Counted from the stretch's first letter, positions 32,890-43,125 are shown. The stretch: 64,000 bases of DNA from Arthrobacter cavernae (GCF_017368795.1 NZ_JAFNLL010000002.1:1-64000); one strand, 5' to 3'. Program-made: numbers and translations. Notes: a model not told the origin generated them from the sequence alone.

Positions 32890-34017
32890 TCAGCGCCGGA
32901 TGGACCAGCGCACGGCAGCCAGCTCCTCTGCTGTCCGGGATTCCAGACTCTGTTCCGTACCGGCAGGCGGGCTCGCGGGCTGGCCGGACAGTTCGCCGAG
33001 GATCAGTGCGGCCGCGAGCTCGGCGATGGCCGAGGAGGTCTGGAAGCCGTAGCCGCCTTGCCCGGCGAGCCAGAAAAAGCCCCGGGCCTCGGCGTCGAAG
33101 CCCACTACCGGGACACCGTCCGCCGCCTCGGTGCGCAGCCCGGTCCAGGAACGGTCCACGGAACGGATACCGAGGGTCGTCAGGGAATTGAGTTTGTCTA
33201 TCAGCTTGTCGATGTCGCCCGGGTACGGCTTGGCGTCCTCGGCCCGGCTCGGCACGGTCTCGGACGGAGAGATCAGGACCTGGCCGCCGTCGGGCCGGAA
33301 ATAGAAGGTGTCATCGGCTGCTGCCACCATGGGGGTGTCCGGGCTCAGCGGCTGCTCGACGTCGACGATCGCCGCCGTGCGGCGGAACGGCTGGAGCCCG
33401 AGTTTCTCGACGCCGCTGATGACGGCAAGCTCGTCCGCCCACGCGCCTGCCGCGTTGACCACGACGGCGGACTGGAAGCCTTCCATGCCTGCCCCCAACT
33501 GCCAGCCGGTACCGAGCCGTTGGGCCGAGTGGACGCGGGCGCCGGTGATGATGTCGACTCCCCCGGCCTCGGCACGGCGCCGGTGGTCTTCCAGCAGCAG
33601 GGGCGCGTTGCAGGCGAAGGATCCGGTGTCCAGGCCGGCCGCGCTGAAGGACTCCGGCTTGAGCACGGGGCACAACCGGAGCGCCTCGGCATGGGTGATG
33701 GCATGCATGTTGCCGCTGGACTCGGCCCTGACGATCTCTTCCTCGCCCACCAGCATGAAGCTGCGGGGGCTCAGCACCGGCTCCGGGAGTTCGGCGTCGC
33801 GGGCTTTCATCAGCTCCAGCGTGCGGACGGTGAGTTCCTGCACCACGGGCGGCCCGTAGCTGGGGATCAGCTGGCGGGCCGAGCGCGACGACGTGTGGAA
33901 GGCCAGGGATTGCTCGGCCTCCACCAGCGCCACCGAGCACTTCCCGGCAAGGGCAGAAGCCAAGGACAGCCCGGCAATCCCGCCGCCCACGATTACCACG
34001 TCATAATTCGAAGCCAT
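32890..34017 (-). CDS. FAD-dependent oxidoreductase (DAO family)
   Basis: A 375-residue protein with an N-terminal FAD-binding Rossmann motif VVIVGGGIAGLSLASALAG (residues 7-25) and a C-terminal WLAGQGGYGFQTSS flavin-contacting block, as in glycine/sarcosine oxidases and amino acid dehydrogenases. The oxidised substrate is not clear. It may work on an amino acid or its degradation product given the co-transcribed hutI. ATG at 34017. Confidence 0.88.
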   Translation of the reverse strand: MASNYDVVIVGGGIAGLSLASALAGKCSVALVEAEQSLAFHTSSRSARQLIPSYGPPVVQELTVRTLELMKARDAELPEPVLSPRSFMLVGEEEIVRAESSGNMHAITHAEALRLCPVLKPESFSAAGLDTGSFACNAPLLLEDHRRRAEAGGVDIITGARVHSAQRLGTGWQLGAGMEGFQSAVVVNAAGAWADELAVISGVEKLGLQPFRRTAAIVDVEQPLSPDTPMVAAADDTFYFRPDGGQVLISPSETVPSRAEDAKPYPGDIDKLIDKLNSLTTLGIRSVDRSWTGLRTEAADGVPVVGFDAEARGFFWLAGQGGYGFQTSSAIAELAAALILGELSGQPASPPAGTEQSLESRTAEELAAVRWSIRR

Positions 34018-34174
34018 GGCTCCATCCTGTCAGACCGGATGGACAGTGGACACCCTCGCGCGAGCAGCTTCCTTCCTGACCTACTTTGACCGCCTAAAGC
34101 GCAATTTTCCGGCGATTTCGGACCCCATGGGGCGCAAAGAAGGTCAGGAAGGAATGCGATGCGTGGCCAGAGCC

Positions 34175-35380
34175 TTAGGCGGCAGCCGCCCGGCTTGTGA
34201 TGAACGCCTGGACGCAGGCTTCGACGTCGTCGGCGCTGTGGGCGGCGGAGAGCTGGACGCGGATGCGCGCGGCGCCCTTGGGCACCACGGGGTAGCTGAA
34301 GGCCGTCACAAACACGCCGTGGCCGAGCATTTCGTCGGCCACCTTTGCGGCAACCACCGCGTCACCGAACATGACCGGGATGATGGCGTGTTCGCCGTCG
34401 AGCAGTTCGAAGCCTTCCTCGCTCATGCGGCGGCGGAACAGCGCAGCATTGTCGAACAAGCGCGTGCGCAGCTCGCCGGAACCCTGCACCAGCTCGATGG
34501 CCTTGATGGTGGCCGCGACGATGGCCGGGGCCAGCGAGTTGGAGAACAGGTAGGGGCGGGCCTTCTGGCGCAGCATGGCGATGATCTCGGCGCGGCCGGA
34601 CACGTAGCCGCCAGAGGCGCCGCCCAGGGCTTTGCCGAAGGTGCCGGTGTAGATGTCCACGCGGTCCGAGACGCCGGCGTGCTCCGGGGTGCCGGCACCG
34701 GTGGAACCCATGAAGCCCACAGCGTGCGAGTCATCCACCATGACCAAGGCGTCGTACTTTTCGGCGAGATCGCAGATGGCCTCCAGCGGGGCCAGGAAGC
34801 CGTCCATCGAGAACACGCCGTCGGTGACGATGATCTTGCGGCGGGCGGGCGTGGCCTGCGTGGTGGCCTCGATGAGCTTGGCCTCGAGGTCCGCCATGTC
34901 CTGGTTGGCGTAGCGGAAGCGCTGCGCCTTGCTGAGCCGGATGCCGTCGATGATGGAGGCGTGGTTCAGGGAATCGGAGATGATGGCATCTTCGGCGCCG
35001 AACAGGGACTCGAACACACCGCCGTTGGCGTCGAAGCAGCTCGAGAACAGGATGGTGTCCTCGGTGCCCAGGAACTTCGAAACCCGGGCCTCAAGCTCCA
35101 GGTGCAGGTCCTGGGTGCCGCAGATGAAGCGCACCGAGGCCATGCCGAAGCCGCGCTCGTCCATGGCGGACTTCGCAGCCGCGATGATATCCGGGTGGTC
35201 CGCAAGGCCCAGGTAGTTGTTGGCGCAGAAGTTCAGGACGGCGGCCGCGGGCTGGCCGAGCTGGCCTGCGGCGATGTGGCTGGCCTGGGGTGAATCGATG
35301 TGGCGTTCGGTCTTGAAGAGTCCGGCGCTGCGGATCTCGTCCAGTTCGCCCTGCAGCTGGTCTTTGATGGCTGAATACAT
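34175..35380 (-). CDS. kbl: Glycine C-acetyltransferase (2-amino-3-ketobutyrate CoA ligase)
   Basis: A 401-residue PLP enzyme of the alpha-oxoamine synthase family. It splits 2-amino-3-ketobutyrate with CoA into glycine and acetyl-CoA. The PLP lysine is K250 in [25 protein letters not shown] supplies the Asp and His that hold the cofactor. It lies 29 bp downstream of tdh on the same strand and together they degrade threonine. GGAG precedes the ATG. Confidence 0.95.
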   Translation of the reverse strand: MYSAIKDQLQGELDEIRSAGLFKTERHIDSPQASHIAAGQLGQPAAAVLNFCANNYLGLADHPDIIAAAKSAMDERGFGMASVRFICGTQDLHLELEARVSKFLGTEDTILFSSCFDANGGVFESLFGAEDAIISDSLNHASIIDGIRLSKAQRFRYANQDMADLEAKLIEATTQATPARRKIIVTDGVFSMDGFLAPLEAICDLAEKYDALVMVDDSHAVGFMGSTGAGTPEHAGVSDRVDIYTGTFGKALGGASGGYVSGRAEIIAMLRQKARPYLFSNSLAPAIVAATIKAIELVQGSGELRTRLFDNAALFRRRMSEEGFELLDGEHAIIPVMFGDAVVAAKVADEMLGHGVFVTAFSYPVVPKGAARIRVQLSAAHSADDVEACVQAFITSRAAAA

Positions 35381-35409
35381 AATGCTTTGCTCCTTGGCTT
35401 CCGGGGTCT

Positions 35410-36456
35410 CTAGAGTTCGGTCCAGTCGAGGACGACCTTGCCGCCGGTTCCGGCGCGGGCAATCTCGAAGCCCTTCTCCCAGTCGGTGGCGGACAGCTTG
35501 TCCGTGACGACGGCGGAGATGTTCCGGTGCAGGCCGGGGTTGGAGGAGAGCATGGCGCTCATGGCGTACCAGGTCTCGTACATTTCGCGGCCGTAGATGC
35601 CCTTCAGCGTCAGCATGTGGGTGACCACCTTGCCCCAGTCGATGTCGATGGACTGGCTGGGCAGGCCAAGCATCGCGATGCGACCGCCGTGGTTCATGTT
35701 GTCGATCATCTCAGGCAATGCCGTGGGGTGGCCGGACATTTCCAGGCCGATGTCGAAGCCTTCGCGCATGCCCAGTTCCTTCTGGGCGTCCTTGACGCGG
35801 GTCCTGGACACGTCGATGGCCAGATCCACGCCGAGGTCCCGGGCCAACTGCAGCCGGGGCGCGGAGACATCGGTGATGGCGATCTTCCGGGCGCCGGCGT
35901 GGCGGGCGACGGCGATGGCCATGAGGCCGATGGGGCCCGCGCCGGTGATGAGCACGTCCTCGCCGACGAGCGGGAAGCTCAGGGCGGTGTGGACGGCATT
36001 GCCGAAGGGGTCGAAGATGGCGCCGAGTTCCGGGGTGACCGAGGGATCGTGGTGGACCCAGACGTTGGTCTCCGGGATCACGACATACTCGGCGAAGGCG
36101 CCGTCGCGCTGCACGCCCACACTGACGGTGTTGATGCACATCTGCCTGCGGCCGGCACGGCAGTTGCGGCAGATTCCGCAGACCACGTGGCCTTCGCCGG
36201 AGACACGGTCACCGACCTTGACGTCTCGGACGTCCTCGCCGATGGACACGACCTCGCCGTAGAACTCGTGGCCTGCGATCAGCGGAGTTTCGATGATGCT
36301 CTGGGCCCAGGCATCCCAGGACTGGATGTGCAGGTCGGTGCCGCAGATGCCCGTGGTCATGACGCGGATCTTGACGTCGCCGGGGCCCGCCTCGGGTTCC
36401 GGACGGTCGACGAGTTCGAAACCGGCGTGCGGGCCGGATTTGTAGAGAGCCTTCAT
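35410..36456 (-). CDS. tdh: L-threonine 3-dehydrogenase
   Basis: A 348-residue zinc alcohol dehydrogenase-type enzyme that oxidises threonine to 2-amino-3-ketobutyrate with NAD. C38 and H63-E64 form the catalytic zinc site, and C93, C96, C99 and C107 form the structural zinc site. The Rossmann fold has [10 protein letters not shown]. It is the first gene of the tdh-kbl pair. A divergent promoter region of about 190 bp separates it from the amidohydrolase. Confidence 0.95.
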   Translation of the reverse strand: MKALYKSGPHAGFELVDRPEPEAGPGDVKIRVMTTGICGTDLHIQSWDAWAQSIIETPLIAGHEFYGEVVSIGEDVRDVKVGDRVSGEGHVVCGICRNCRAGRRQMCINTVSVGVQRDGAFAEYVVIPETNVWVHHDPSVTPELGAIFDPFGNAVHTALSFPLVGEDVLITGAGPIGLMAIAVARHAGARKIAITDVSAPRLQLARDLGVDLAIDVSRTRVKDAQKELGMREGFDIGLEMSGHPTALPEMIDNMNHGGRIAMLGLPSQSIDIDWGKVVTHMLTLKGIYGREMYETWYAMSAMLSSNPGLHRNISAVVTDKLSATDWEKGFEIARAGTGGKVVLDWTEL

Positions 36457-36566
36457 GGATCCAATTAGATGCCCTCGGAAAGCTTAGAACAAGCTCAAGT
36501 ATCTCACTCAACAGTTTAGGGAATACTTCACTGTCTGGAAAACCGGACATCACGTCCGGGCGCCCC

Positions 36567-36595
36567 TTGAATTTTGATCTGGTATACCAAATACT
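36567..36595 (+). promoter_or_regulatory. Promoter with a GntR-like operator before the amidohydrolase
   Basis: TTGAAT (36567-36572) and AATACT (36590-36595) are spaced 17 bp. The perfect palindrome TGGTATACCA (36580-36589) fills the end of the spacer. Palindromes of this type (NTGGTATACCAN) are typical of GntR-family repressors. Confidence 0.55.
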
Positions 36596-36642
36596 GTGGC
36601 ATGTACCACTCGCACCAAGCAGCCAGCCCCAAGGAGTAACCC

Positions 36643-37980
36643 ATGTGCTTGCACGACCACACCAGCGAGGCCCTGCCGCCGGCAGGCCTGTCGCGCCGCG
36701 GAATCCTCGCCGGGGCGGCCGCCCTTGCCGGGATCTCGGTCGCGAGCGTCGCCGCGCAGCTGGGCTCCGCGCCGGCGGCCCATGCCGCTGAACGTCCCCA
36801 GGCACCCAACTATCCCGGCCGCCCGACAACGCCAGGCGCAGTCGTGATCGAGGGCGGGACTATCGTGGACCCCCTCAGCGGCGACGCCGTGGCGGATGGC
36901 GTGCTCGTGCTCGACGGCGGCAAAGTAGTGGCCGTGGGCACACGGGACGCCACGCGCAAGGCGGTTGCCGCCGTCGCCGGCCGCGCCCAGGTCCTGAACG
37001 CCGCCGGCCGCTGGGTAGTCCCCGGCCTGGTGGACGTGCACGTCCACGCAGGCGCGCTTTCGGATGCCCGGCTCCTCCTGCAGGGCGGCGTGACCAGCAT
37101 GCGCAGCGGATCCTCCAGCTTCTACCAGGACGTTGCGCTGGCCAAGCTGCCCACCTGGGCTCCGGGGGCTTCCCCGCGCATGCGCCCTGCCGGCCTCTTC
37201 ATCTCGCCCCAACTGGGGGACTCGGTCCTCGCAGACCCGGACCTTGCGCCGCTCGCCACGCTCAAGAACGGCATCACCGAGGCCTCGGATCTCGCATACC
37301 TCACGCAGGTCAACCTCAATCGAGGCGCGGAGGTCATCAAGACCCGCGCCAACCCGCGTGCCGGCCTTCCCGAGCAGGACCCCAGGGAACTGGTCTACAA
37401 CCGCGATCAGCTCTCGGCCATCGTCAAAGCCGCCCGCGGCGCGGGCGTGCTGTGCCACGCCTACAGCGCAGATGGCATCGACGGCGCCGTCCGCGCAGGC
37501 GTGCGCAGCATCGAGCACGGGGTCTTCCTTTCGGAGAAGACCATCGCCGAGATGGCCCGGCGGGGCACCTTCTTCACCCCGACCTTGGATGGCATCTCCA
37601 GCATGGCCACCTCCTCCAATCCGATCCTCGCCGCACGCGGCCGGGAATACACCCCGATTCTCAAGGCAGCCGTCCGCGCCGCGCACGAGGCAGGCGTCAC
37701 GGTGGTGGCCGGAACCGACTCCTTCGGCAGCGACGTCACCCCGCTGGGCACCGAAGTCCGCCTCCTCACCGAGGCCGGGCTGTCGCCGCTGGAGGCCCTG
37801 CGTTCCGCCACCACCCACGCAGCGCGGCTGCTCGGCTGGGAAAGCAAGGCGGGCCGCTTCATGCCCGGCGCCTTCGCGGATGCCGTGGTGGTCGACGCCG
37901 ATCCGCTCAGCGACGGAACGGCCCTCGAAAAGGTCCGCACCGTCGTCGCGCAGGGAACAGTGGTGCGCAACGGGCTCTGA
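36643..37980 (+). CDS. Tat-exported amidohydrolase
   Basis: The 445-residue protein starts with a twin-arginine signal: LSRRGILAGAAALAGISVAS (residues 23-42), then an Ala-rich cleavage region near AAHAAERP. The mature part is a metal-dependent amidohydrolase: HVHAG in VDVHVHAGALSDA, HAYS in VLCHAYSADG, EHGVFL and the final metal Asp in VVAGTDSFG. Relatives include secreted imidazolonepropionase-like and prolidase-like enzymes; the substrate is unknown. It has its own GntR-type operator promoter. Confidence 0.85.
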   Translation: MCLHDHTSEALPPAGLSRRGILAGAAALAGISVASVAAQLGSAPAAHAAERPQAPNYPGRPTTPGAVVIEGGTIVDPLSGDAVADGVLVLDGGKVVAVGTRDATRKAVAAVAGRAQVLNAAGRWVVPGLVDVHVHAGALSDARLLLQGGVTSMRSGSSSFYQDVALAKLPTWAPGASPRMRPAGLFISPQLGDSVLADPDLAPLATLKNGITEASDLAYLTQVNLNRGAEVIKTRANPRAGLPEQDPRELVYNRDQLSAIVKAARGAGVLCHAYSADGIDGAVRAGVRSIEHGVFLSEKTIAEMARRGTFFTPTLDGISSMATSSNPILAARGREYTPILKAAVRAAHEAGVTVVAGTDSFGSDVTPLGTEVRLLTEAGLSPLEALRSATTHAARLLGWESKAGRFMPGAFADAVVVDADPLSDGTALEKVRTVVAQGTVVRNGL

Positions 37981-38085
37981 GCCCGCGGAACCGGAGTGGA
38001 TCCCGGCCTCGCGCGCAAGCCCGGGGCCGGGCGCAACACTTGAGGCCCAGCTACACCGAGCGGACAAACCCTTTAGGATTAACTG

Positions 38086-39009
38086 ATGGATGTCCGCCAG
38101 CTTCAAGTGCTTCGCGAGCTCGGTGAGCTCGGCAGCGTCAAGGCCGTGGCCGAAACGATGATGGTCACTCCGTCCGCCGTGTCGCAGCAACTCACCCTCC
38201 TTCAGCGCAGTGCCGGGGTGCCCCTCACCCGGAAGGAAGGCCGGAACCTCGTCCTGACAGACGCTGGCCAAGTGCTCGCGGACGCCGGCGGCGCCGTCGT
38301 GCGTGCCATGGCCGATGCGCGCGCCGCAATCGGCGGCTACCACGACGACCCGGCCGGGACGGTTTCCGTGAGCGCCTTCCACAGCGCCGGCCAGGCACTC
38401 TTCGGCCGCCTCGCCTCCCGGCTCCTCGCCGGCGGCGAGGGGGTTCCCCGTTTGCGACTGGCCGATGAGGACGTCCCGCAACAGGGTTTTCCCGCGCTCA
38501 CCGCCCGTTACGACATCGTCCTGGCCCACCGCATGGCGCACGGCCCCGCATGGCCGCGGGACAAGGTGACGGTCATTCCGCTGGCCGACGAACCGCTGGA
38601 CATCGCCTTGCCCGCCGGGCACCCGCTCGCCGCACGGTCCGAACTGGAGCCAGCCGACGTCGTCGGGCAGCCCTGGGTGACCAGCCGCGACGGTTACTCC
38701 CCCGCGGATGTGCTGGCCGCCGTCGTCGCGGTCAGCGGGCGCCCCGCGGAGGTGCTGCACCGGATCAACGACTACTCGACAGTGGCAGCCCTCGTGTCCG
38801 CGGGCGGGGCGATCGGGCTGCTTCCGCGGTTCACGGCGCAGCGCGTGCTGGACGCCGGCGTGGTGCTGCGGCCGCTCGCCGGAGTCAATTCGGTCCGCAA
38901 GATCGACATCCTGGCCCGGCCCGAGACGCTGAAAAGGAAATCGGTCATGACGGTCTGCGATTCGCTGCAGTCCGTCATGACCGATCTGGCCGCCGGCATC
39001 CGCCGCTGA
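38086..39009 (+). CDS. LysR-family transcriptional regulator
   Basis: A 307-residue regulator with an N-terminal winged helix (LQVLRELGELGSVKAVAETM, TPSAVSQQLTLLQ) and a periplasmic-binding-like effector domain. It lies 105 bp after the amidohydrolase on the same strand. LysR proteins usually control a neighbouring gene; the target could be the amidohydrolase or its own promoter. The effector is unknown. Confidence 0.9.
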   Translation: MDVRQLQVLRELGELGSVKAVAETMMVTPSAVSQQLTLLQRSAGVPLTRKEGRNLVLTDAGQVLADAGGAVVRAMADARAAIGGYHDDPAGTVSVSAFHSAGQALFGRLASRLLAGGEGVPRLRLADEDVPQQGFPALTARYDIVLAHRMAHGPAWPRDKVTVIPLADEPLDIALPAGHPLAARSELEPADVVGQPWVTSRDGYSPADVLAAVVAVSGRPAEVLHRINDYSTVAALVSAGGAIGLLPRFTAQRVLDAGVVLRPLAGVNSVRKIDILARPETLKRKSVMTVCDSLQSVMTDLAAGIRR

Positions 39010-39043
39010 GGGTTCGCCCCTGCGGGAAGCCGGCAGGCCGGCG

Positions 39044-39062
39044 TGCGGTGGTTCGCCGCACA
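39044..39062. terminator. Hairpin between convergent genes
   Basis: GTGCGG (39044-39049) pairs with CCGCAC (39057-39062) in the gap between the LysR gene and the oxidoreductase gene. No T-run. Confidence 0.4.
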
Positions 39063-39113
39063 AGTATTGCCGCGGGCGACTATGCCCCTTGGACGGCTAC
39101 GCCCCGCGGATAC

Positions 39114-40301
39114 CTAGACCCCGCGGACGAGCGCCGGCTGGCCGGCGTCGAAGTACTCCACGAGCGCTTCGGGCAGGGCCGGAACCTCCTTTGCCGTGCC
39201 GTCGCCGCGCAGGGATTCCGCGGCCAGGATGCCGGCCACCACTGCTTGGCGTGCCGCGACGGGGCTCGTCTGGGTGTGGCCGCCCTCGGCCGCGAAGCGG
39301 AGGAACTCCTCGATCAGGAGCGGGTCGGCGCCGCCGTGGCCGCCTTCGCCGTCCAGGATCTCGACCGTCTCGTCCGGCTCGGCGAAGCCGGAGGTGCGGC
39401 TAGTCCAGACCTTGATGGTCCCGCCCGGGCCGTCGCCGAAGTTCTCGATCCGGCCCTTGGTGCCGATGACGGTGTAGTTGCGCCAGTAGTCCGGGGTGAA
39501 GTGGCACTGCTGGTAGGAAGCCAGCACGCCGTTGTCCAGGACCATATTCATCATGGAGATGTCCTCGACGTCGATCGTCTCGGCCAGGCCGGTCTGTTCG
39601 GTGGGCGGCCAGTTCTCCAGGGAGAACCAGTCGCCCATGCGCTTACCGTCGTTATTGCTCCGCTTGCCCACGCCGCCATAGACCGCGAGATCGCCGACGG
39701 CGGCAACCCGCTTGGTGTAGCTGTTGGCGAACCAGTGGATCACGTCGATGTCGTGCGCGCCCTTCTGCAGCAGCAACGAGGTCACGTTGGCGCGCTGGGC
39801 GTGCCAGTCCTTGAAGTAGTAGTCGCCGCCGTGGCCCACGAAGTGCCGGCACCAGATGGCCTTGACCTCGCCGATCTTGCCTTCTTCGATGAGCTGGCGC
39901 ATCTGAACCACCACCGGCATGTGGCGCATGTTGTGGCCCACGTACAGGCGGGTGCCGGTCTCGAAGGCGGTCTGCAGGATGAGGTCCGCGGCTTCCACGG
40001 TGACGTCCAGCGGCTTCTCGCAGAAGGTGGGGATGCCCGCCTTGAGCGTACGGACCGCGACGGCGGCGTGCTGGTTGTCCGGGGTCAGCACCAGGACGGC
40101 GTCGATCCCGCTGCTGAGGAGTTCCTCGAGGTCTGCCGTGACACGGGCGCTGGGGATGCGCTCTGCCGCATCGGCCCGCCCGCGTTCGCTCGTGTCACAG
40201 ATGATCGTGACCTCGGAGCCCTGTCCCGGCTTGTGCGCGTGGCGCCACAGCCCCGACCGCAGACCGAAGCCCACGATGCCGACCTTCAAATCCTGTTCCA
40301 T
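39114..40301 (-). CDS. Gfo/Idh/MocA-family oxidoreductase
   Basis: A 395-residue NAD(P)-dependent sugar oxidoreductase. The Rossmann motif is GIVGFGLRSGLW (8-19) and the catalytic EKP is E95-K96-P97; HDIDVIHWF carries the active-site His/Asp region. It is the last gene of the sugar ABC operon and is expected to modify the imported sugar, oxidising or epimerising it. Start ATG at 40301 follows AGAAGGA. Substrate unknown. Confidence 0.9.
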   Translation of the reverse strand: MEQDLKVGIVGFGLRSGLWRHAHKPGQGSEVTIICDTSERGRADAAERIPSARVTADLEELLSSGIDAVLVLTPDNQHAAVAVRTLKAGIPTFCEKPLDVTVEAADLILQTAFETGTRLYVGHNMRHMPVVVQMRQLIEEGKIGEVKAIWCRHFVGHGGDYYFKDWHAQRANVTSLLLQKGAHDIDVIHWFANSYTKRVAAVGDLAVYGGVGKRSNNDGKRMGDWFSLENWPPTEQTGLAETIDVEDISMMNMVLDNGVLASYQQCHFTPDYWRNYTVIGTKGRIENFGDGPGGTIKVWTSRTSGFAEPDETVEILDGEGGHGGADPLLIEEFLRFAAEGGHTQTSPVAARQAVVAGILAAESLRGDGTAKEVPALPEALVEYFDAGQPALVRGV

Positions 40302-40326
40302 TGCGTGTATATCCTTCTGCTGATTC

Positions 40327-41370
40327 TCAATAAAGTCTTGCGGCGGCGTTGCGGTGCGGGGCCGATTCCCGCACGAACAGCTGCCAGGGGAAGTCCAGGA
40401 CACCGGGCCCGGCGTCGGACCCCTCGCCGGTGGCCCGCTGCAGGAGCAGCCGGGCGAGCCTGTCGAAAAAGTCGACGGGGCCGACGCTGCTCAGTGACGG
40501 CGACATCCGCTCGCCCTCCACCGTGTTACCGACACCGATGATGTCCACGTCCTTGCCGACGGCCAGGCCGAGCCGCTGGGCGGCATTGATGGCGCTGACC
40601 GCTGCAAAGTCCGTGGTGGCGTAGACCGCCGTGGGCCGGTCCGCCAGGCTGAGCAGGCGCGTGGCCGCGGCGTAGGCCCCGGCCGTGGTGCCGTCGAAGC
40701 CCCCCACGTAGTCCTCCCGCACGGGAATCCCGGCTCCCTCAAGCGCCCTGGCGTAGGCCGCATAACGGGGCCCAACAGGTATCCCGCTTGACGGCACGGC
40801 GGTGAGGCAGCCGATCCTGCGGTGGCCGTTGAGCAGGTGCTCCATGGCCAGTTCACAGCCGGGGCCGGCCAGCGAACGGATGACATCGAAACCTTCCGGT
40901 TCCAGCAGCTCGTCAAAGACCACCAGGGTGGTTCCCGTGGCAGCGAGCCTGCGCGGCGCGTCCCGCTCCTTCGCGCCCACGGCGTCCACGAAAACCGCGT
41001 CCGCATTGTGGATGCCGAGAACCTTGACCCAGTCCGCGTCGCCAAGGATCATCGGCGTGATCCCCAGGGGCGCGGCCGCCCGCTGCACGGCCTCGATCAC
41101 CGAGAGGGACCAGGGGTCCGAGAGCATGGTCAGCGACAGGATCACGGTGTTGGTGCGTCCCGTGCGGATGGCGCGCGCGGCCTGGTTGGGATGGTAGCCC
41201 AACCGTTCGGCGGCGGACTTGACCTTGTCCGCCGTCGGGTCCGAAACGCCCGGTCCGCCGTCGCCGCGCCGCCCGGACAGCACGTAGGAGACCGTGGCGG
41301 TGGAGACGCCTGCCAGTTCCGCCACCATGCGGATGGTGGGCCGCTGGCCTGTGCCTGTTGTCTTCGCCAT
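40327..41370 (-). CDS. LacI-family transcriptional regulator
   Basis: A 347-residue repressor. The DNA-binding domain TIRMVAELAGVSTATVSYVL with hinge LGYHPNQAARAIRTG is followed by a sugar-binding domain. It is inside the ABC operon, between the binding protein and the oxidoreductase. A matching operator (GTTAAACGGTTAAC) lies at the operon promoter, so it most likely represses the operon until its sugar binds. Confidence 0.93.
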   Translation of the reverse strand: MAKTTGTGQRPTIRMVAELAGVSTATVSYVLSGRRGDGGPGVSDPTADKVKSAAERLGYHPNQAARAIRTGRTNTVILSLTMLSDPWSLSVIEAVQRAAAPLGITPMILGDADWVKVLGIHNADAVFVDAVGAKERDAPRRLAATGTTLVVFDELLEPEGFDVIRSLAGPGCELAMEHLLNGHRRIGCLTAVPSSGIPVGPRYAAYARALEGAGIPVREDYVGGFDGTTAGAYAAATRLLSLADRPTAVYATTDFAAVSAINAAQRLGLAVGKDVDIIGVGNTVEGERMSPSLSSVGPVDFFDRLARLLLQRATGEGSDAGPGVLDFPWQLFVRESAPHRNAAARLY

Positions 41371-41423
41371 GGTTCCCCCTTGCTCGTTCGTTCACTGGCC
41401 TGTGTGGCCGGGTCTGTGTGGCC

Positions 41424-41451
41424 CTGCGGTGGCGGCAAGCCGCCACCGCAG
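41424..41451 (-). terminator. Strong intra-operon hairpin after the binding-protein gene
   Basis: CTGCGGTGGCGG (41424-41435) and its exact complement (41440-41451) enclose CAAG. It sits 13 bp past the binding-protein stop and 54 bp before the LacI start. No T-run follows, so it may act as a partial terminator or an mRNA 3' stabiliser that favours the binding protein. Confidence 0.6.
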
Positions 41452-41463
41452 TTGGCGCTCATT

Positions 41464-43125
41464 CTAGGACGTGAACACCGGTGCGTCGGGTGCCAGGGAT
41501 GCCTGGTATTCCTCGCGCATCTTGTCGCCGCCTTCGCTCTTCCAGCGCTTGACGCCGTCCTTGAGCTCGTCGATCTTGGCGCGGCCGGTGATGATGTCCA
41601 CCACCTTGTCGCGCAGCTGCTTGGTGATCTTGGCGCCCACCTTGGCGTTGGTGTCCGAGTAGGAACCGTTGGTGGGGTTGCGCCAGGCGATCTCGAGGAG
41701 CTTCTTCTGCTGCTGGTTCACATAGCGCGTGTCGTCGTCGAAACCGGGGTTGAAGATGACGTTCTCCGGGCTGGACATGATGTTCAGCGCGGAAACCAGG
41801 CCCGGGCCGTTGGTGGTTCCCGTGTCCGTGCGGACCGGGTTGCCCGTGGCGTCCAGGGTGTAGTCCTGGCCCAGCTCGCCGTAGTTCTTCTGCATGTATT
41901 CGACCGTGCCGAACGGGGCGGAGAGGTAGTTGATGAGCGAGAGCAGCTCGCGGATCTTGCCTTCCTCGGCCTTCTTGAACGGCGTGAAGCCGACGGTCCC
42001 GTAGCCCATGTCGTACGTTGGCTTGATCTTGCCGTCCGCACTGAACGGGACCAGGATGTCGAACTTGGCGCCCTTGTTCAGGGCTCGGAAGCCGCGGATA
42101 TCGTGCGGGCCGCTGACCACCTGGGCGCCGACGCTGCCGTTGGCAACACGGGAGCGGATGTCCGTGGCCTGGGCGTCCGGGTAGAACACGCCTGCCGCGA
42201 ACATCTTGGCCACGAACTCCACGCCGGCCTCGTACTGCTCGGTCTCGTAGAGGTGGGTCAGGGTGCGGTCCTTGTTCACGGCCCAGGCGTTGGGGGCGCC
42301 GAACCATTCGGTGACCATGTGCAGGGCGTTGATGTAGGCCGGTTCCAGCGCGTACTTCTGCTCGCCGGGACGGGTGATCTCCTTGGCCTTCTGCAGGAAC
42401 TCCTCGGCGCTGGAGGCCTCGAAGCCGCCCACCTGCGCCCAGGTGTCATGGTTGCCGATGTAGACCTGGCCGAACGGCGTGCTGGGGATCGGCGCGCCCC
42501 AGATCTTGCCGTTCACGACGGCGGTCTTCCAGGAGTCCGGCTTGAGGGCGGCGAGGTTGGGGTACTCGAGCACGGCGTCGCCGGAGAGGTACTGGGTGAG
42601 GTCCTGGAACTTGGCCTCGAGCATGGGCCCGACGTTGGGGATGCCCTGGTTCGGCGGAACCCACATCATGTCCGGCAGGTCGTTGCTGGCCAGCACGGTG
42701 GCGAACTTGGCCGGGTAGCCGTCTCCGATGTCCTCGGCGATCTGCAGTTCCAGGTCACCGCCGAGTTTGGCGTTCAGGCGCTGCCAGAAGGCGTTGTCCT
42801 TCATGGCCGGGCTCATGGTGTCGAAGGTTTCAGTCAGGCCGGTCACCTTGCCCTTGAGCGGCATGCCCTTGACCGACTGCACCGAGGTGGGCAGCTTGAA
42901 GTAGGCGGCCTGCAGGCCCTTGGCGTTGCCCGCCAGGTCCGGGGTGAGGCCGGTGAATTCCTTATATGTGGGCAACTTCACCGAGGCGGAGGCAGCGGCG
43001 CCTCCGGAGCTCGCGGCGCTGCCACCACCGCAGGCGGACAGGCCGGCTGCGGTCACAGCCAGGCCGGCGAGCCCGAGGAAGCCGCGGCGGCTGAATCCAG
43101 CCTGTCCTGAGGTAGTGCTCGTCAT
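41464..43125 (-). CDS. Sugar ABC transporter substrate-binding lipoprotein
   Basis: The 553-residue protein has a twin-arginine signal (RR at 13-14, FSRRGFLGLAGLAV) ending in the lipobox LSAC with C32 as lipid anchor, followed by a Ser/Ala-rich linker. The rest is a family 1 extracellular binding protein, longer than maltose-type proteins, as in the LplA-like group. The GAAAGGG site supports the ATG at 43125. The carbohydrate is not determined by sequence. Confidence 0.9.
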   Translation of the reverse strand: MTSTTSGQAGFSRRGFLGLAGLAVTAAGLSACGGGSAASSGGAAASASVKLPTYKEFTGLTPDLAGNAKGLQAAYFKLPTSVQSVKGMPLKGKVTGLTETFDTMSPAMKDNAFWQRLNAKLGGDLELQIAEDIGDGYPAKFATVLASNDLPDMMWVPPNQGIPNVGPMLEAKFQDLTQYLSGDAVLEYPNLAALKPDSWKTAVVNGKIWGAPIPSTPFGQVYIGNHDTWAQVGGFEASSAEEFLQKAKEITRPGEQKYALEPAYINALHMVTEWFGAPNAWAVNKDRTLTHLYETEQYEAGVEFVAKMFAAGVFYPDAQATDIRSRVANGSVGAQVVSGPHDIRGFRALNKGAKFDILVPFSADGKIKPTYDMGYGTVGFTPFKKAEEGKIRELLSLINYLSAPFGTVEYMQKNYGELGQDYTLDATGNPVRTDTGTTNGPGLVSALNIMSSPENVIFNPGFDDDTRYVNQQQKKLLEIAWRNPTNGSYSDTNAKVGAKITKQLRDKVVDIITGRAKIDELKDGVKRWKSEGGDKMREEYQASLAPDAPVFTS

